From positions 124,001-188,000 of the forward strand of contig JADLZK010007657.1 of NCBI GenBank assembly GCA_015847255.1: 64,000 nt of DNA. The letters are read 5' to 3'. Both the position numbers and the translations under genes were made by a program. Positions 11,012 through 23,689 of this stretch are shown piece after piece. The stretch's first letter is position 1. Every line of letters begins with the position of its first letter. This DNA comes from Hyparrhenia diplandra. Taxonomy: Eukaryota; Streptophyta; Magnoliopsida; Poales; Poaceae. The notes beneath the pieces were generated by a model, which had not been told where the DNA came from, did no database searches, and saw nothing but the letters and a program-made list of their open reading frames with translations.

Positions 11012-12246
11012 GGCATGTTGTGCGAAAACCACCATCCTACTTCGATCCGGATGGCGGAATCACTCGTTCCCACCTTGCTCCCCGGGCATGATCTCCCACG
11101 AGGGACGCCGCCGATTTGGCGGCCTCTGACCATGGCGCCGGCGGCTTTTACAAGATGGTCTTACCCCGAACAGCGGGCAAACAGCCCCTCGCCCCAGCGG
11201 AGGCCACGCCGGCCGCGAACCGCCGCGAAACGGGGTGCGCCGGTGCCGCCCGGCAGATGAGGCGCAGGCGCAACCCGCCTCCCGCGCATTCGGGCGGTAG
11301 TGGACCACATAATATCCGATCGCGGAACGACGATTGGGGAGCCTCCGCGAGGAAGTGGTCATCACACTCCGCCTATCAAAGAAGAAACAGGCGGGCACTT
11401 CTAGAAAGCCCGTACGACTACTACCCTAGGGATGACCATCTACGATGTTGTCCGCAGGCGTATCCCCCTCCCCGCAGAGGGGCGATAGGTGCATATTTCC
11501 TCAAGATCCCGAGATGAAGCACCGGGCCAACGCCCTTTTTATTCGGAGTAGATGATGATGATGATTATGATTATAATTATGATTTTTACTATCCGACTCG
11601 CGAAAGTGCTTCAATATAGAGATGGCAGATGGCCATCGACCGACGTCGGCGACAATGAAGAGGTCGGTGACAACGATGTGCCGCCAAGATGCATTCTACG
11701 CTCCGGCAGCCTCCGGCTCCTATTCACCGGTTTGCGGCCGGGCGAGGCAAGGCGAGCAACAGCGTCCTGAGTGCACGAATCCGGGCCGAGAGGGAGAGCG
11801 GCCGGGCGGTTGGAATAGAACATCCGGCGCGAGCAAGCCCGTCAACCCCAAAGCCAAGCTAATGCCGCGAGACCACCTCGACCACCACGGCCAAGGAGGG
11901 TGGCCCCGTTCAATCGCTACGAGTCTCAACGTAGCGGCTGCCGCCCTACTTGTCAGAGAGATGCCAGAGCCCTCCACCACTGAGGGCAGAAGGGTCAAAG
12001 AAGGACTCAAGGAACTTGTCGACATGGTCGCGATACAACAAGCAGAAAGCTCTGCGTCCCGAAGCCGAGCGGCGACCTCTAGGTGACGGAATGAACCCAA
12101 CCACAGCCGGCAGACCTCGGCGAAACCTGTGGCAAAAGCCGTGCCTCGGCGCGACATGTCCGGAAAGCCCGATTGAGCATCAGTAAACCGGCGGTCTGGA
12201 ATGCGTCGAGGACAATCGGCAAGGCCAGCGTGAAAAATAGCGAGCA

Positions 12247-12870
12247 ATGACCTCCCAAGAAGAGATCGAGAGGCCCGATAGCAACTCGCCAAGGTGCTCC
12301 TCGGGTCGAACGCACGAAACTGGGGGTGGCCGGGAAACCGCAAGGGGAGAAATGATTCCCCCAACCCCCTCGGCCGCAGGTCTTCACCGCAAATTGGAGG
12401 GCTCCACTCCTGGATCGTTTCTGCCCCCCGAATCACGTGGAAAAATACTCCGGCGAAATGCGTCCCGAAACCTGGTTAGCGGACTATCGGCTAGCATGCC
12501 AGTTCGCAGGGGCCCATGACGATAGGGTCATCATCGGATACACCCGCCACTATACTTGTCGGAGTCTGCAAGGGCATGGCTCGAGCACCTCCCGCCGATT
12601 TTATAGCCCTTTGGGAAGACACGGGAGAGAGCCTTTCAAGGGCAGTTTCAAAGGCACCTATGTGCGCCCAAGAACTCCTAGGACCTCGATTGCAAAACGT
12701 AAAACCCAACGAATCCTCCGAGCCTACATTCGGTGCTTTTCCAAGCAACGCACTGAGTTACCCAACATCACCGACCTCGACGTAATTACCGCCTTCTTGG
12801 CCGGTACCACATGTCGGGATCCGGCCGGCAAGGCCGGGACGCGGACTCGACCGATGCAAACCGGTTGATG
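12247..12870 (+). pseudogene. gag remnant of the Gypsy element
   Basis: Frames around 12437-12800 contain strings typical of plant Gypsy Gag capsid, including EKYSGEMRPETWLADYRLAC and, in another frame, an ADFIALWEDTGESLSRAV segment. The reading frame must change several times to follow the family pattern, so no functional Gag is encoded. A Lys/Glu-rich, zinc-knuckle-like zone is expected downstream but is not clear. Confidence 0.6.
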
Positions 12871-13389
12871 AACATTGCCACCTGGCACGCCAGCGAGAAG
12901 AAGCCATTGGGGCCCCTTCGATGAGGCCCCGGAAAAGGGAAGTGAAAGGAAGACGAGGCCGAGGGCTCCCCGTCTCAAAGCAGTTAAGAAGAAAAAAAAA
13001 GAAGTTTAAAGGCAAAGAAAAGCAAGGGACTACCGGGCGACGATAACGAGGACCGTCGGCGTCGACCGAAAGGGGCCTCGGGGTCAACAACCGAGGAAGC
13101 TTGATGACATGCTCATGAAGCCATGCCCAAACCACAAATACCCAATCCGGCCACACCCTCGAAGAATGCAAAACCCTCGCAATTACTTCACTCAACTCGG
13201 GGCCATCAAGAAGAGGAGGAGGAGAAAAAGGAGCCCGAGGATGGTGCCGGAGACAATGAAAAATTTCCAAACGTGGAGAATTGTTTCATGATCTACGGAG
13301 GAAGGGTTAGCAACATGACACCAAAGGCGGCGGAAGAAGGAGCGAAGAGAAGTCTTCGCGGTTGAGCCTCTTGGTTCCAATGCTCGAAA

Positions 13390-13900
13390 GTGGTCAGAAC
13401 AACCAATCACCTTCGACCCGGGCGGATCATCCACGACATATCCCCGCGCGGCGGGAGCCTACCCTCCGGTAGTCGACCTGTCATCGGCAACACCCGGTTG
13501 ACCAAGGTCCCGATGGATGGAGGGAGCGGTTTGAATCTCATTTATGAAGAAACCCTCGATGCCCTCAACATCGGCGGATCCAAGATCCGCCGGGAGGACC
13601 CGGCCTTCAACGGCGTGGTCCAGGGCAAGCAAATCAAGCCTCTCGGGTAGATAGACCTCCCGAGTCTGTTTCGCACACCCTCGAACTTTCGCGGGGAGAC
13701 ACTAACTTTCGAAATCCTTGGCTTCCGAGGAACGTACCACGTGGTAACCGGGTCGGCCGTGTTACGCCAAGTTCATGGCCATCCCAAATTATACATACCT
13801 CAAGCTAAAGATGAGGGGCCAAAGGGGGTCATCACGATCGGCCCTCCCATCAACACGCATATGAATGCGATGTCGAGTGCGTAGAGTTTCAAAAAAGAAG
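13390..13900 (+). pseudogene. Aspartic protease remnant of the Gypsy element
   Basis: The frame 13390-13650 contains PMDGGSGLNLIYEETLDAL followed by a GKQIKPLG segment. This is the retropepsin region of Tat-type elements, in which the active-site motif is embedded in MDGGS-like sequence. A TAG at 13648-13650 interrupts it, and the homologous stretch continues past it (IDLPSLFRTPSNFRGETLTF). Decayed. Confidence 0.65.
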
Positions 13901-14113
13901 AGTTTCAAAAAGATCCTCGGAGAGCCTGAGGCCAAACGCCATGTCGGGCAACCTTTGAGCCCCTCGGCATCCACGAAAAAACAATTCCGCTTCGACCCTG
14001 CGCACCCGGAGAGAAGTCGCTCACCATGATCTCGAGCTCAACCCAAAATAGGAAATAGTGCTCGTCAACTTTCTCCGCGCGAACGCCCGGTACGCCAAGA
14101 TAGAGTCCCGGAC

Positions 14114-14501
14114 ATGCCAAGCATACCGAGGGATGTTGTCGAGCACTCCCTAGATATCCGGCCGGCTCTAAGCCGGGAGATGCAACGCTTCTGGCGTTTC
14201 GATGATGCCAAGCGGAAGATCATCGGGGAGGAGATTCACAAGCTGATGGCGGCCGGGTTCATCAAGGAGGTGTTCCACCCAAAGTGGTTAGCAAATCCAG
14301 TTTTAGTAGAGAAAAAGAATGGGAAATGGAGGATGTGTGTAGACTACACTAGTCTCAATAAAGCATGCCCGAAAGTTCCTTTTCCTTTACCTCGAATTGA
14401 CCAAATTGTTGACTCCACCGCGGGATGTGAAATCTTGTCATTTCTTGATGCGTGCTTTCGGGTTATCACAGTCAAAATGAAAGAATCCGATCAACTTCGG
14501 C
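14114..14501 (+). pseudogene. Reverse transcriptase, N-terminal half
   Basis: The frame from 14114 gives the start of an RT domain: KLMAAGFIKEVFHPKWLANP, then VEKKNGKWRMCVDYTSLNKA, PLPRIDQIVDSTAG and FLDA (catalytic Asp of the first motif). It runs up to MKESDQL at about 14496, where homology stops abruptly because of the inserted solo LTR. It resumes at 16204 with ATSFITPFG. Confidence 0.82.
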
Positions 14502-16203
14502 TGTTGCATTTCTTAAAAGCGCAATCACTAGAAATTGAGGTTTAGAACCCATCTCTAATAACGGCGCTGAGAAATGCGCCGTTGACATTCCTAAGTGAAA
14601 CCAGGTAGGTCGGTGATAACACTAGGTACATCAACGGTGATAGACCTTGCCAAAATAGATATTCATCCGCAAGCGCCGCGGATCTATCATTGTAGCATTT
14701 CACTGGGAGATATTCGGGGTATCGTTATTTATATTTTCCCAAAAAGGAAGGCATGGTGGAAAAGGATCTAATAGAGACATGAACAAGATAACACGAATGT
14801 GTAATGGACCAATGCTTATAACAGGGATATTAGGGAATGGTAACAGGATAACTTGACACACTCACTCAAGCCAAACTCAAGGATAAAAATAAATAAGGAA
14901 TAAAGAAAGTCCTAAGTGGAGCATACATATTCTAGTCATGGCTATGCATAGAACCGGTGATAGTCATGCAACACTCATGGCAGGAGGTCGGGTGAGAGAG
15001 TGATGGACGGGGAGACCCCACCCGGTAGTCACGCTACCCACCAAGGCATTTACAAACTCCCTACATCACATACGAGCGTGGGGGATTTCAAAGGGACGGA
15101 CTAAGTACATCACGACCCAGCCGCCTACCCCCTCAACCATGGCATGCTTTCATATCCGCAGGTGTCATAATACCCGGGAATCATGCCCGCATATTAGAGC
15201 ACTACTCTTGTCCCCCATGGGCCCCACCCTATGGATGGGCGGCGTAGGACAAGAGCAAACCCGAAGGAACAACGAACCGCCACCCCGGCTCAATTCGACA
15301 CTACTCAATTATATCGCATGAATGGTTTAAGCATAAAGTTCTATATGACGATATCATGACATGGAAACTATAGACTAGTTCATATGTCATGATCATGTCA
15401 AGAGAATAACATGTTAGTTCATAAGATAAATCATGAAGTATAGGAATAACATGCAGGCTCTAATTCTAATGCACAACCAAGATAAGATAAGAGCAAGGCT
15501 TTGGAAGAATACCATAGATAGATTTATTCCAGGAGTCCATCTTCCAAGGAGCCAAGCCCTCCTTGGTGGCTTTGCCTAGCTCCACATCCTAATCTACTAC
15601 TAATCCTACTAGGAGGAGGAAGAAGAAGAATAGAGAGGGAGAGAGTGGCTCTTGTGAGGTGTGTGTTGAGAGAGGAGGTGAGGGGGGCTACTTATACAAG
15701 TGAGAGAGGGGGCTAAGTGCAAATCTTCCACCAAACCGACCATCTCTCGGGCGTCTAGGTTCGTTGAATCGGCCGATCCACCCCCGCACCGCCCTCCTTG
15801 ACACTTAATGCCGCCTCGCCAAAGCTGGGCCGAAACCGCCTCGAGAATGGGTGCGGGCGCACCTTAGGTGCGCGGCGCACCCCGGCCCCCGTTCGGCCCG
15901 AGCTTTGGCAAGCTATCGTTGTTGGGCTTGAAAAGTTGTGTGGCGGTGTTGGCTCGGCCCAGTTTTGCGTGTTTGGTCCGTTTCTCCCTTGGGCTTGATG
16001 TTCTTCGAGGAATGCGCTTTCTAGGGAGGCGCCTTTTGGTGCATTTTCCACTTGCTTTTGATATAAATCCAGCAAAACATTATTTACGCACTACACGTGG
16101 AATTATGTCAATAATAAATGTATATGTGTGTAGTAAGGTATAGTTTCAACCCCTTATTGGTAGAATGTTGACGTTAAAAATACGTCATTGGTGACCGTCA
16201 ACA
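14502..16203 (-). mobile_element. Solo LTR inserted into the Gypsy RT gene (reverse orientation)
   Basis: On the minus strand this 1.7-kb segment begins TGTTGACGGTCACC and ends AATGCAACA, so its ends pair as TGTTG and CAACA. It contains no gag or pol. It sits exactly between the two halves of the RT reading frame. The right flank starts CTCGC and the left flank ends TTCGGC, which may be a slightly mutated 5-bp duplication. These features suggest a solo LTR left by recombination of a second LTR element nested in the first. An 8-bp stem with 8-base loop (AACGGCGC/GCGCCGTT, 14560-14583) and a CACTAG string at 14526 lie inside it. Confidence 0.65.
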
Positions 16204-16900
16204 CTCGCGACCTCTTTCATTACACCGTTCGGGATGTATTGTTACCTTACCATGCCCTTTGGGCTAAGAAATGCGGGGGCCACCTACCAACGATGCATGC
16301 AAAGACGTGTTCGGTGACCTCATCGGAAAGATAGTTGAGGCCTATGTAGGCGACATCGTAGTCAAGACCAAGAGGGCCTCGAACCTAATCAATGACTTAA
16401 AGGCCACTTTCAAGCGCTTAAAGCGAAAAAAGGGGTCAAGCTTAACCCCGAGAAATGCATCTTTGGAGTCCCTCGGGGCATGCTCCTCGGGTTCATTGTC
16501 TCCCCAACGAGGCATTGAGGCAAACCCCTCTAAGGTTGCGGCTATCACACAAATGGAGCCGATCAAAGACATCAAGGGTGTACAAAGGTTATGGGATATC
16601 TAGCATCACTCATCCGATTCATCTCTAGACTCGGAGAAAAAGGTTTACCGCTGTACCGCCTCTTGAAGAAGTTCGAGCACTTCACCTGGACACCTGAAGC
16701 CGAGGAAGCCCTTGGTGGACTGAAGAAACTTCTCACCGGTCTTTGTCTTTGGTACCACCAAACCCCAGGAGAGCCTTTACTACTATGCGTGGCTACAACT
16801 ACCCAAGTGGTCGGTCGCACCAATCGTAGTCGAACGAAGAGAAGAAGGACACACTTTACTAGTTCAGAGACTAGTATACTTCGTTAGTGAAGTCCTGTCC
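16204..16900 (+). pseudogene. Reverse transcriptase, C-terminal half
   Basis: Homology resumes with TSFITPFGMYCYLTMPFGLRN and AGATYQRCMQ, then AYVGDIVVKT. This last segment is the active-site motif, where plants normally have YVDD or YIDD. Here the first Asp is Gly, so the enzyme would be dead even without the frameshifts. Thumb and connection remnants (ASLIRFISRLGEKGLPLYRL and FTWTPEAEEAL) continue to about 16740 in shifted frames. Confidence 0.8.
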
Positions 16901-17129
16901 GATACCAAGACTCGATATCCACAAATGCAAAAGTTACTCTACGCGGTGGTCTTGGCCCAGCGAAAGTTGAGGCACTATTTCCTCGCACATCCAATTACAG
17001 TAGTGTCCTCTTTCCCCTCGGGGAGATTATCCAAAACCAAGAGGCCACAGGGAGAGTGGCAAAATGGGCGGTCGAACTCATGAGTGAAACGATCTCATAT
17101 GCACCACAAAAAGCCATCAAATCACAAGT

Positions 17130-17460
17130 CTAGCCGACTTCATTCTTCGAGTGGGACGAGACACCCCGGCTACCCTGGCGCCCATCGAGCGAGAATCTTT
17201 GGACAATGTATTTTGATGGATCGCTGATGAAAACAGGAGCGGGTGCAAGTCTGCTCTTTATATCACCCCTCGGGGTCCATATGCGCTATGCGCTCCGGCT
17301 GCACTTCCCTGCCTCGAACAACGTGGCGGAATACGTGGCACTCGTCACGGACTCGGACGCCATCGACCTCGGGATACGCCGACTAGAAACAAGGGCGACT
17401 CACGGTGGTTATCGGCCAAGTCATGAAGGCCTTGGCACGCCATGATCCCAAAATGGAGGC
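17130..17460 (+). pseudogene. RNase H remnant of the Gypsy element
   Basis: The frame 17206-17445 contains YFDGS (first acidic residue), GAGASLLFISPLG, NNVAEYVALVT (Glu) and DAIDLG. This is the usual layout of the plant Gypsy RNase H domain. It is preceded by SSENLWTMYFDGS-like sequence and followed by frameshifted remains to about 17600. Confidence 0.75.
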
Positions 17461-18119
17461 ATCTTTGCCAAGAAGTAAGAAAGCTAGAAGACAAGTTTCA
17501 CGGCCTAGAACATCATCACCTCCTAAGGAAACACAATGAAGCGGCCGGATGAACTTCGCGAAAATCGCCTCTAGAAGAGCTGCGGTACCACCGAACATCT
17601 TGACCAAAAGACCTCACGAACCCTCGGTAAAATACACAATTGCGAAACATCCCCGGGAGTTGGAGAGCCCTCGGGGCTGTCAAACCCCCGAGGGACGCAC
17701 GATCAAGTCGTTACCCCCTCGGGTGAGGCCTCGAGATCAAGCAGGGCCGAGGCCATGCAAATCGATGAAGAGCCCCTCGGGGCCGGGAGGAACCCGGCCC
17801 GTAGACAAAAGTGGGCGAGAGGCCACACAAAAGCAACATAGAGCTCGGGGATTGGCGACTCCCGTTACGCAATTTCCTCCTCCAACGGGAGTTGCCCGAA
17901 GATCGGCCGAGGCACACAAGGGTGGCACGCCGAGCCAAGGCCTTCACCCTCATTAGCAACCACCAAGAGCTATACAGAGAGGGGCCTCGGGAGTATTCGA
18001 AGTGCATCCCCCGGCGGGGAAGGTGGGGAACTCTTGGTAGATACTCACGAAGGGGAATGTGGGCACCATGCCGCTCCGCGTACACTGGTAGGCAAGGTCT
18101 TCAAGCAAGGATTCTACTT

Positions 18120-18950
18120 ACCCTCGGCTGTCCACGATGCAAAAGCAGAATCGTTCGATTGCACGTAAAGGGTGTCAATTCTATGCAAGAAGAACACACC
18201 TCGGTGCAAGCACTACTGAGACCATCCCCATAACATGGCCATTTGCGGTCTGGGGGCTCGACATGATCGGACCCCTCAAAAAAGCGCCCGGGGGCTACAC
18301 CCATATACTTGTAGCTATCGACAAGTTCTCCAAATGGATTGAAGTATGGCCAGTTCTCCAGCCACAAACAGAAGAAACGGTGAAATTCTTCACTGACATT
18401 ATAACAAGGTTCGGCGTCCCAAATTCGATCATCACCGACAATGGAACGAACTTCATCGGCAAAAAGTTCTTGGACTTTTGTGATGACTACGGCATCAAGG
18501 TGGACACTACGTAGTGGCACATCCAAAAACCAATGGCCAAGTGGAACGTGCCAATGGCATGATCTTACGAGGACTCAAGCCGAGAATTTTTAACAAGCCG
18601 AACCAATGCGGAAAAGATGGGCGAAGAACTACCCTCGGTACTATGGAGCCTCAGGACAACCAAAAGCCGAGCCACGGGGTTCACCCTGTTCTTTCTCTTC
18701 TATGGCGCCGAGGCCGTATTGCCAACAGATATAGAATATGGATCACCAAGGCTCCGAACCTACAATGAGCAAAGCAACCACGAGGCAAGAGTTGACTCAA
18801 TTGACCAAGTGGAAGAAGCCCGGGACGTTACCTTTGCTACACTCGGCGCCGATACCGCCAGTCTCTCGAAGGTACCACGCAAAGAAGATGAAACCCCGGG
18901 AGTTCCAAGTCAATGACCCAGTTTTGAAGAACAAAAGAGACAGCTGAGGC
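18120..18950 (+). pseudogene. Integrase remnant of the Gypsy element
   Basis: The core domain is readable: WGLDMIGPLKKAPGG (first Asp), FSKWIEVWPV, then ITDNGTNFIGKKF (second Asp), ending in a stop at 18512-18514. The next segment reads HPKTNGQVERANGM (catalytic Glu), then LWSLRTTKSRATGFTLFFL and GAEAVLPTDIEYGSPR. The D-D-E residues are all visible but the frame is broken between them. Confidence 0.82.
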
Positions 18951-19259
18951 CGACACAAGCTAACCCCTCCGTGGGAAGGGCCTTACTTCGTGGCAGAAGT
19001 GATAAGACCGGGCACCTATAAGTTGAAGAATGCAAAGGGCTTAAGTCTATTCCAACACATGGAATATAGAACAACTACACCGCTTTTATCCATAGAGCAG
19101 CGATACTCACTTCACGTACTTCAACACTTTGTGAAAGTCAATAAAATAACAACCTTTTTCATCAAAAAGACCCCAAGGTTTAAAGGTAGGTCTGGTCTTA
19201 CCAAAACAAAACCAAACCTCCTGAAGGGGGGGCTACTAGAGGGGGAACCCCTCCCATAA

Positions 19260-22200
19260 GGGTTCCTCGCAAAATTTTTTCTCAAAAAATCTAAATACCT
19301 CGAAAGATTGCTCAAGGCGCGAGAGTTTTACGTGTGACTCGAAAGTGATGATAATTGAGCTTTTGGAACATCCCTAGAGGCACCCATACTCATTATTCTC
19401 AAAAGAGGAACATACAAGTAACTCAAGCAAGCGCTTGTAGACATCACAATGAGGGCACTAGATTAAAAGAAAAAAGAACACATTATCTCGGCATCATTGT
19501 TTATCATCAAAAGAATATTACAAAGGGTGAGATTCAAGAGCTAGGTGCATCGAGCGGGACCCGCGGATGGAGGGACAGCGAGAGTCAACACCTTCTTCAT
19601 CATTCCGGCCCGGTGTGTTGGAGAACGGAGCGGGGTTTCTCGGAGGAAACTTCAACTGGCTCCGCCAACGCCTCGTAGCTGGGCTCGACCGGAGAGTATG
19701 GAGGACAAACCTCGTCTTCAAAATGCGGCGCTTGCCTTGCCCGCCGCCTCCCGAACCTTGGCATACAGCTCGAGGGTCCTCGAACCGACCTCGGCATCTC
19801 CCACGTTGGGGCAAAAAAGCCACCCGAGAGCGCCTTGGGGACTCCTCGCCCAAAGAGAAATGCGAGTAAAAATCGCCAAGCAACACTTCACGCTGGTGCG
19901 GAAAGCGTTTATGACTCCCTCGGATGTATCCACCCAAGGCACTCGGGCGGCGCGCGAGCCGAGGCCCCGACTATAGGTCTTTAGGGCCAAAGCGACCGAC
20001 AAAATCGATCCACGGCCTCTTTAAGCTCTCCATGCCACGACTCGGAATGAAGGGCTGGCGACAAATCCTTCGCATGGTCCACGGCATGAGCCGAGCCGCC
20101 CTCGGCCTCCGTACAAATGAAACAAATAAGATGGGATTTCACTCAAGCCTACGAGAACATAGGCGACCAAGGAATAAGGCAATATATACCTTCAAATTTC
20201 TTCTTCCAACCGAGCATTTCCTCATGCCGGTCGTTGCCAGATTGCGGACCAGCTCAATGTTCTTCTTCTCGATCAAGTTCGAGGAGGCCAACTTCGCCAC
20301 TTGAAGGGTGAGGGCGTCAGCTACCTTGGACTGCTTCTTGGCCTCACCTCGAGCCAGTCGCACTCATTGCGAACCTCATCAAGAGTCAGTGATTGCGGTG
20401 GGAATCCTCAAAATCCCGGCCGCTTTGCATCAACTCAGACGAACCCTCTCGGTCTCGCCTTATTTGCCGTCGGTTCATTGGTGAGGGCACGACAGCTTTG
20501 GGCCTCTCACTCATCCACGAGCATGGTCGGATGGTTCACTAAGCCTTGAGATTGGGCGGGGCCCGGCTTGAGCGCCGCCAAGGGCTTGCCGGTTTAGAGC
20601 ATTCTGCGTAGTAATTCCAATTTTTCCCGGGCAAACCTTTTCAGGCTCTGAGAGCCCGAAGCACGGGTTAGACAGGCAAGAGGAAGAAAGGTCGATCGAG
20701 CGTCGAAAAATGACGTACCTCATCCATCTGAGCCAAGCGCTGAGACAAGGCGTCCCCAATCTTCTGCAGCCCCTCGGAAGCCCATCTCCCCGACCGCTCA
20801 TGCTCCATCCAGGCTGCCACCTCGGGGCGATCATTGACGATTACAGAAGGGAGTCCACCGGCTGATCCCCAAGATCAATAGGAGGGCCACCCCAAGTGGT
20901 CGAATCATCGAAATAGGGCGCCACCGCCGATCTCCTCCATACCCGGAAAGGAAGACCAATAGAAGTCCGGAGGACCTTCGCGGTGACAACGGAGGAGGCC
21001 AGGGACCCACCCTCGGGAGCCAAAGGTCTCTCGACTAGGAGTGGCACTCGATCTGCGGGTTTAGGAGCAATAAGCTGATGATCACCTCCGAGTGTTGGCA
21101 GAGAAGAAGGAGGCTTCTGAGCTTCGGCTGCCTCAAACAGGATGTCCTGAGAGACCTCACCCAGAGGACACGCGAACACCTCCATGCCCTAGATCTCCTC
21201 CGGCTGTTGTGTCGGATGAAGAGGGCACCCGAAGAGCTTCGCCACTTGCATAGCGAGAATCAACTATCGCCTGAAGGTCCGAGCGCCCCCCAGCTCGCTC
21301 AGGCGATGGGAAGGATGGCAGGGGCAAGATGATAACCACGAGACACTGGGGTCACGGCCGAGGTCGCCACATGTTCCACGATCCCCCGAGCCATTGGGGT
21401 CTCTAGCCGCATCATCTCGGCGCGCCTGAAGAAGAAGTCGCTTCAACCGGGCCCCCCACGACCAATCACGGCCAGGGGCCACCTCGCCCGGTGGGAGACG
21501 AAACCACATGAGGGTTGGGGTTAGGTGTCGGATCCTCTGACTGGGAGACATCACGACCAAAAGCGTCGGCCGAGGCCTGAGCTTTCACCTTTAATGCCTT
21601 CAAAGGATGCAATGTCAACGATCCAGCCCCGCATTTCCAGATGATGCGACACGAAAGACAGAACCTCCATTAAGACCAATCAATCGATCGGTTAGCCGAA
21701 TCAAAGGAAGAACTGACTTACTACGCCCGAGGGGACGCCGTAGGTAGAGCCGGGAAGCACGAGGCGATGCGGATTAGGAAGTTGATCAGCCTGCGGAACC
21801 AAGACCTCACTTTCGGACGGCACCGACTTCAACGCCCGAACCGGCCGGTATGGGTCACGGGATCCCCCTCACGACTCGTCGGCGCCGTCGGTGACTCTAC
21901 ACCGCGGGAAGAACCACCACCACCTTGGCGACTAGGGACGCGTGCTGAGGCCTCTAAGGATGCTTCACCCTCTTCCAAAACCATTTCACATTCTCGCATA
22001 CGAGAACGGACAAACTCGATTGTCTCTGGAGCCTCTTCGGATCCGAAGAACCCCTCATCATGGCTTCTTGACGCTCAATTTGATAGTCCGAACCATCGGA
22101 CGATTCTGCCGATTCATCCTCCTCATACGAGGAGGGGGCTCGGAGACTCCTCGTCGCACATTCACGCCGATGCTTGTCTCGGGCCACCCTCCGCGCCTTC

Positions 22201-22480
22201 TTCTCGACTCCCTTGCTTCTTTTTGCAGCCGCGTTCGTTCCGCGCCTGGTTGATGGCGCGTTGGTCCCAATCCTCGAGCTTTGGGGAGGAAAGTCCCTGT
22301 AATCAATCCTCCACTGAACAGACAGAAACGAACATCAAGACCCCAAGTTTAAATGAGCAACAAGATCAGGCCCGGGCAAAACAAAAAGGTAATCAAGCCC
22401 GAACACTCACCAACGAAATGTATCCCGGCTCGAGGCGCATTGGGACCTTCGGGAGATCGGAGGGAGCATTCGGTCCCCAA
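19260..22480 (-). pseudogene. Post-integrase region, antisense frames of the Tat-type element
   Basis: After integrase the element continues for about 5.6 kb. This part shows long but broken minus-strand frames (for example around 19518-20002, 20511-21185 and 21954-22306), rich in Arg, Glu, Ser and Ala. In Tat/Retand elements this region encodes the charged, coiled-coil-like part of the antisense protein. That is the likely origin here, but no motif proves it frame by frame. Confidence 0.4.
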
Positions 22481-23350
22481 TGCTCCTTGAACCCGCTTCA
22501 TCGAGCCTCGTCAGACGAGAGGCTCGGAGGATATCCGCAATCGACAAGGTTCTCCGTCTTTGTCATCTTGTAAAAGCGAGGGGCCCGAGTCGAGGGAAGC
22601 ACGCACCGGCGATGAAACGCAGCCACCACCGTCGCCGCATCAACGCCAGTGGCACGCAACTGAAGGACGGCCTCCCGGAGCCCTGCTAGTTTAGGGTGGT
22701 CGACGAACGGGGGGCCCAGAACCACGCCCGGCTTTTCTTTGATCACCAGCCCAAATATAAGCGGGAAGCTCTCCCCCATCATTCTGGAGGTTGAACCACT
22801 CATCCCGCCACCCCTTGTTTGAAGAAGTAAGCCAGGAGACGATGTAATCGTCCACCCTGCATCTCCGGTCTTTGTCCGTGCGAAGTTAGGGAACACAACC
22901 GCCCACGCGCACGGCCTTCCTCGGCGCACCTCGCTTCCCGGTACCAACGGTGTTCAATTCCGCCTTGAAGAACCAAAGCCAAAGATCCCAGCGGGGATCT
23001 ATACCCAAGAATCCCTCGCACAGGGCGACAAAGATCGCCGCCTGCGAGACAGAGTTCGGGGCAAGATTGTGAAGTTCTACCCCATAATAATGGGGATCGC
23101 CCGCATGAATCGGTTAGCCGGCACCCCCGAATCCACGCCGGTGATACTCCATCAGACTAACGGCGTAGCCCTCGGGGGGGATTGGGCTCCTCCTCGGATG
23201 GATCGGGAGCAATCCACGCCGGCCTATGACCGCCGCCACCTCGGAGAAGACCTTCATCCACAAGCTTCGTAGTTTCGCCTCCGTAGGCCGACGACGCGGC
23301 CATGGATCAGCATCGAGGGTGGGAGGAGGCGCTTCACCATCACGACCCAT
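22480..23350 (-). pseudogene. Antisense Transposase_28-like ORF (PF04195 type)
   Basis: Read on the minus strand from 23350 downwards, successive frames give SLMEYHRRGFG, an NRFMRAIPHYYGVE-type segment, a VALCEGFLGIDP-type segment and a W-rich FFKAEL segment. Next come NFARTKTGDAGW and HPKLAGLREAVLQLRATGV followed by VVAAFHRRCVLP. This order matches the 'putative gypsy type transposon' domain found in opposite orientation downstream of integrase in grass Tat-lineage elements. Frame changes occur at about 22800-23020. Its biochemical role is not known to me. Confidence 0.7.
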
Positions 23351-23689
23351 GATCAGCCACGAGCGGCGGAACTAGGAGACGAAGGTAGTCGCCGCAAAAT
23401 GCATAAGTAAGAACTCCTCCTCCTCGCTCTCCTTCCTATCCTTCCTCTCTCTCTTTCTTTTCTTCCGCCTTAGAAGGTGGGAGTTGCAGGGAAACAAGAA
23501 TGGGAAAATAAGGAGACCGGGGAGAAAAATGGTCGTACGCCGCCAGCCACACCACAAATATATAGGGGGAAGAGCGGTTGGGAACCGCCCCGAACTCGAC
23601 CAACGCCTGAGAAGATCGGACGGCGCACCACCACACGCAAACAATCGATCTGACGGTTCTATCGCCTCAGAAACCGCAGGCCCCACACA

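Noticed and set aside
22498..23021. Independent host gene on the minus strand within the Gypsy element
   Set aside because: The motif order is that of the antisense protein of Tat-type elements, so it belongs to the element.
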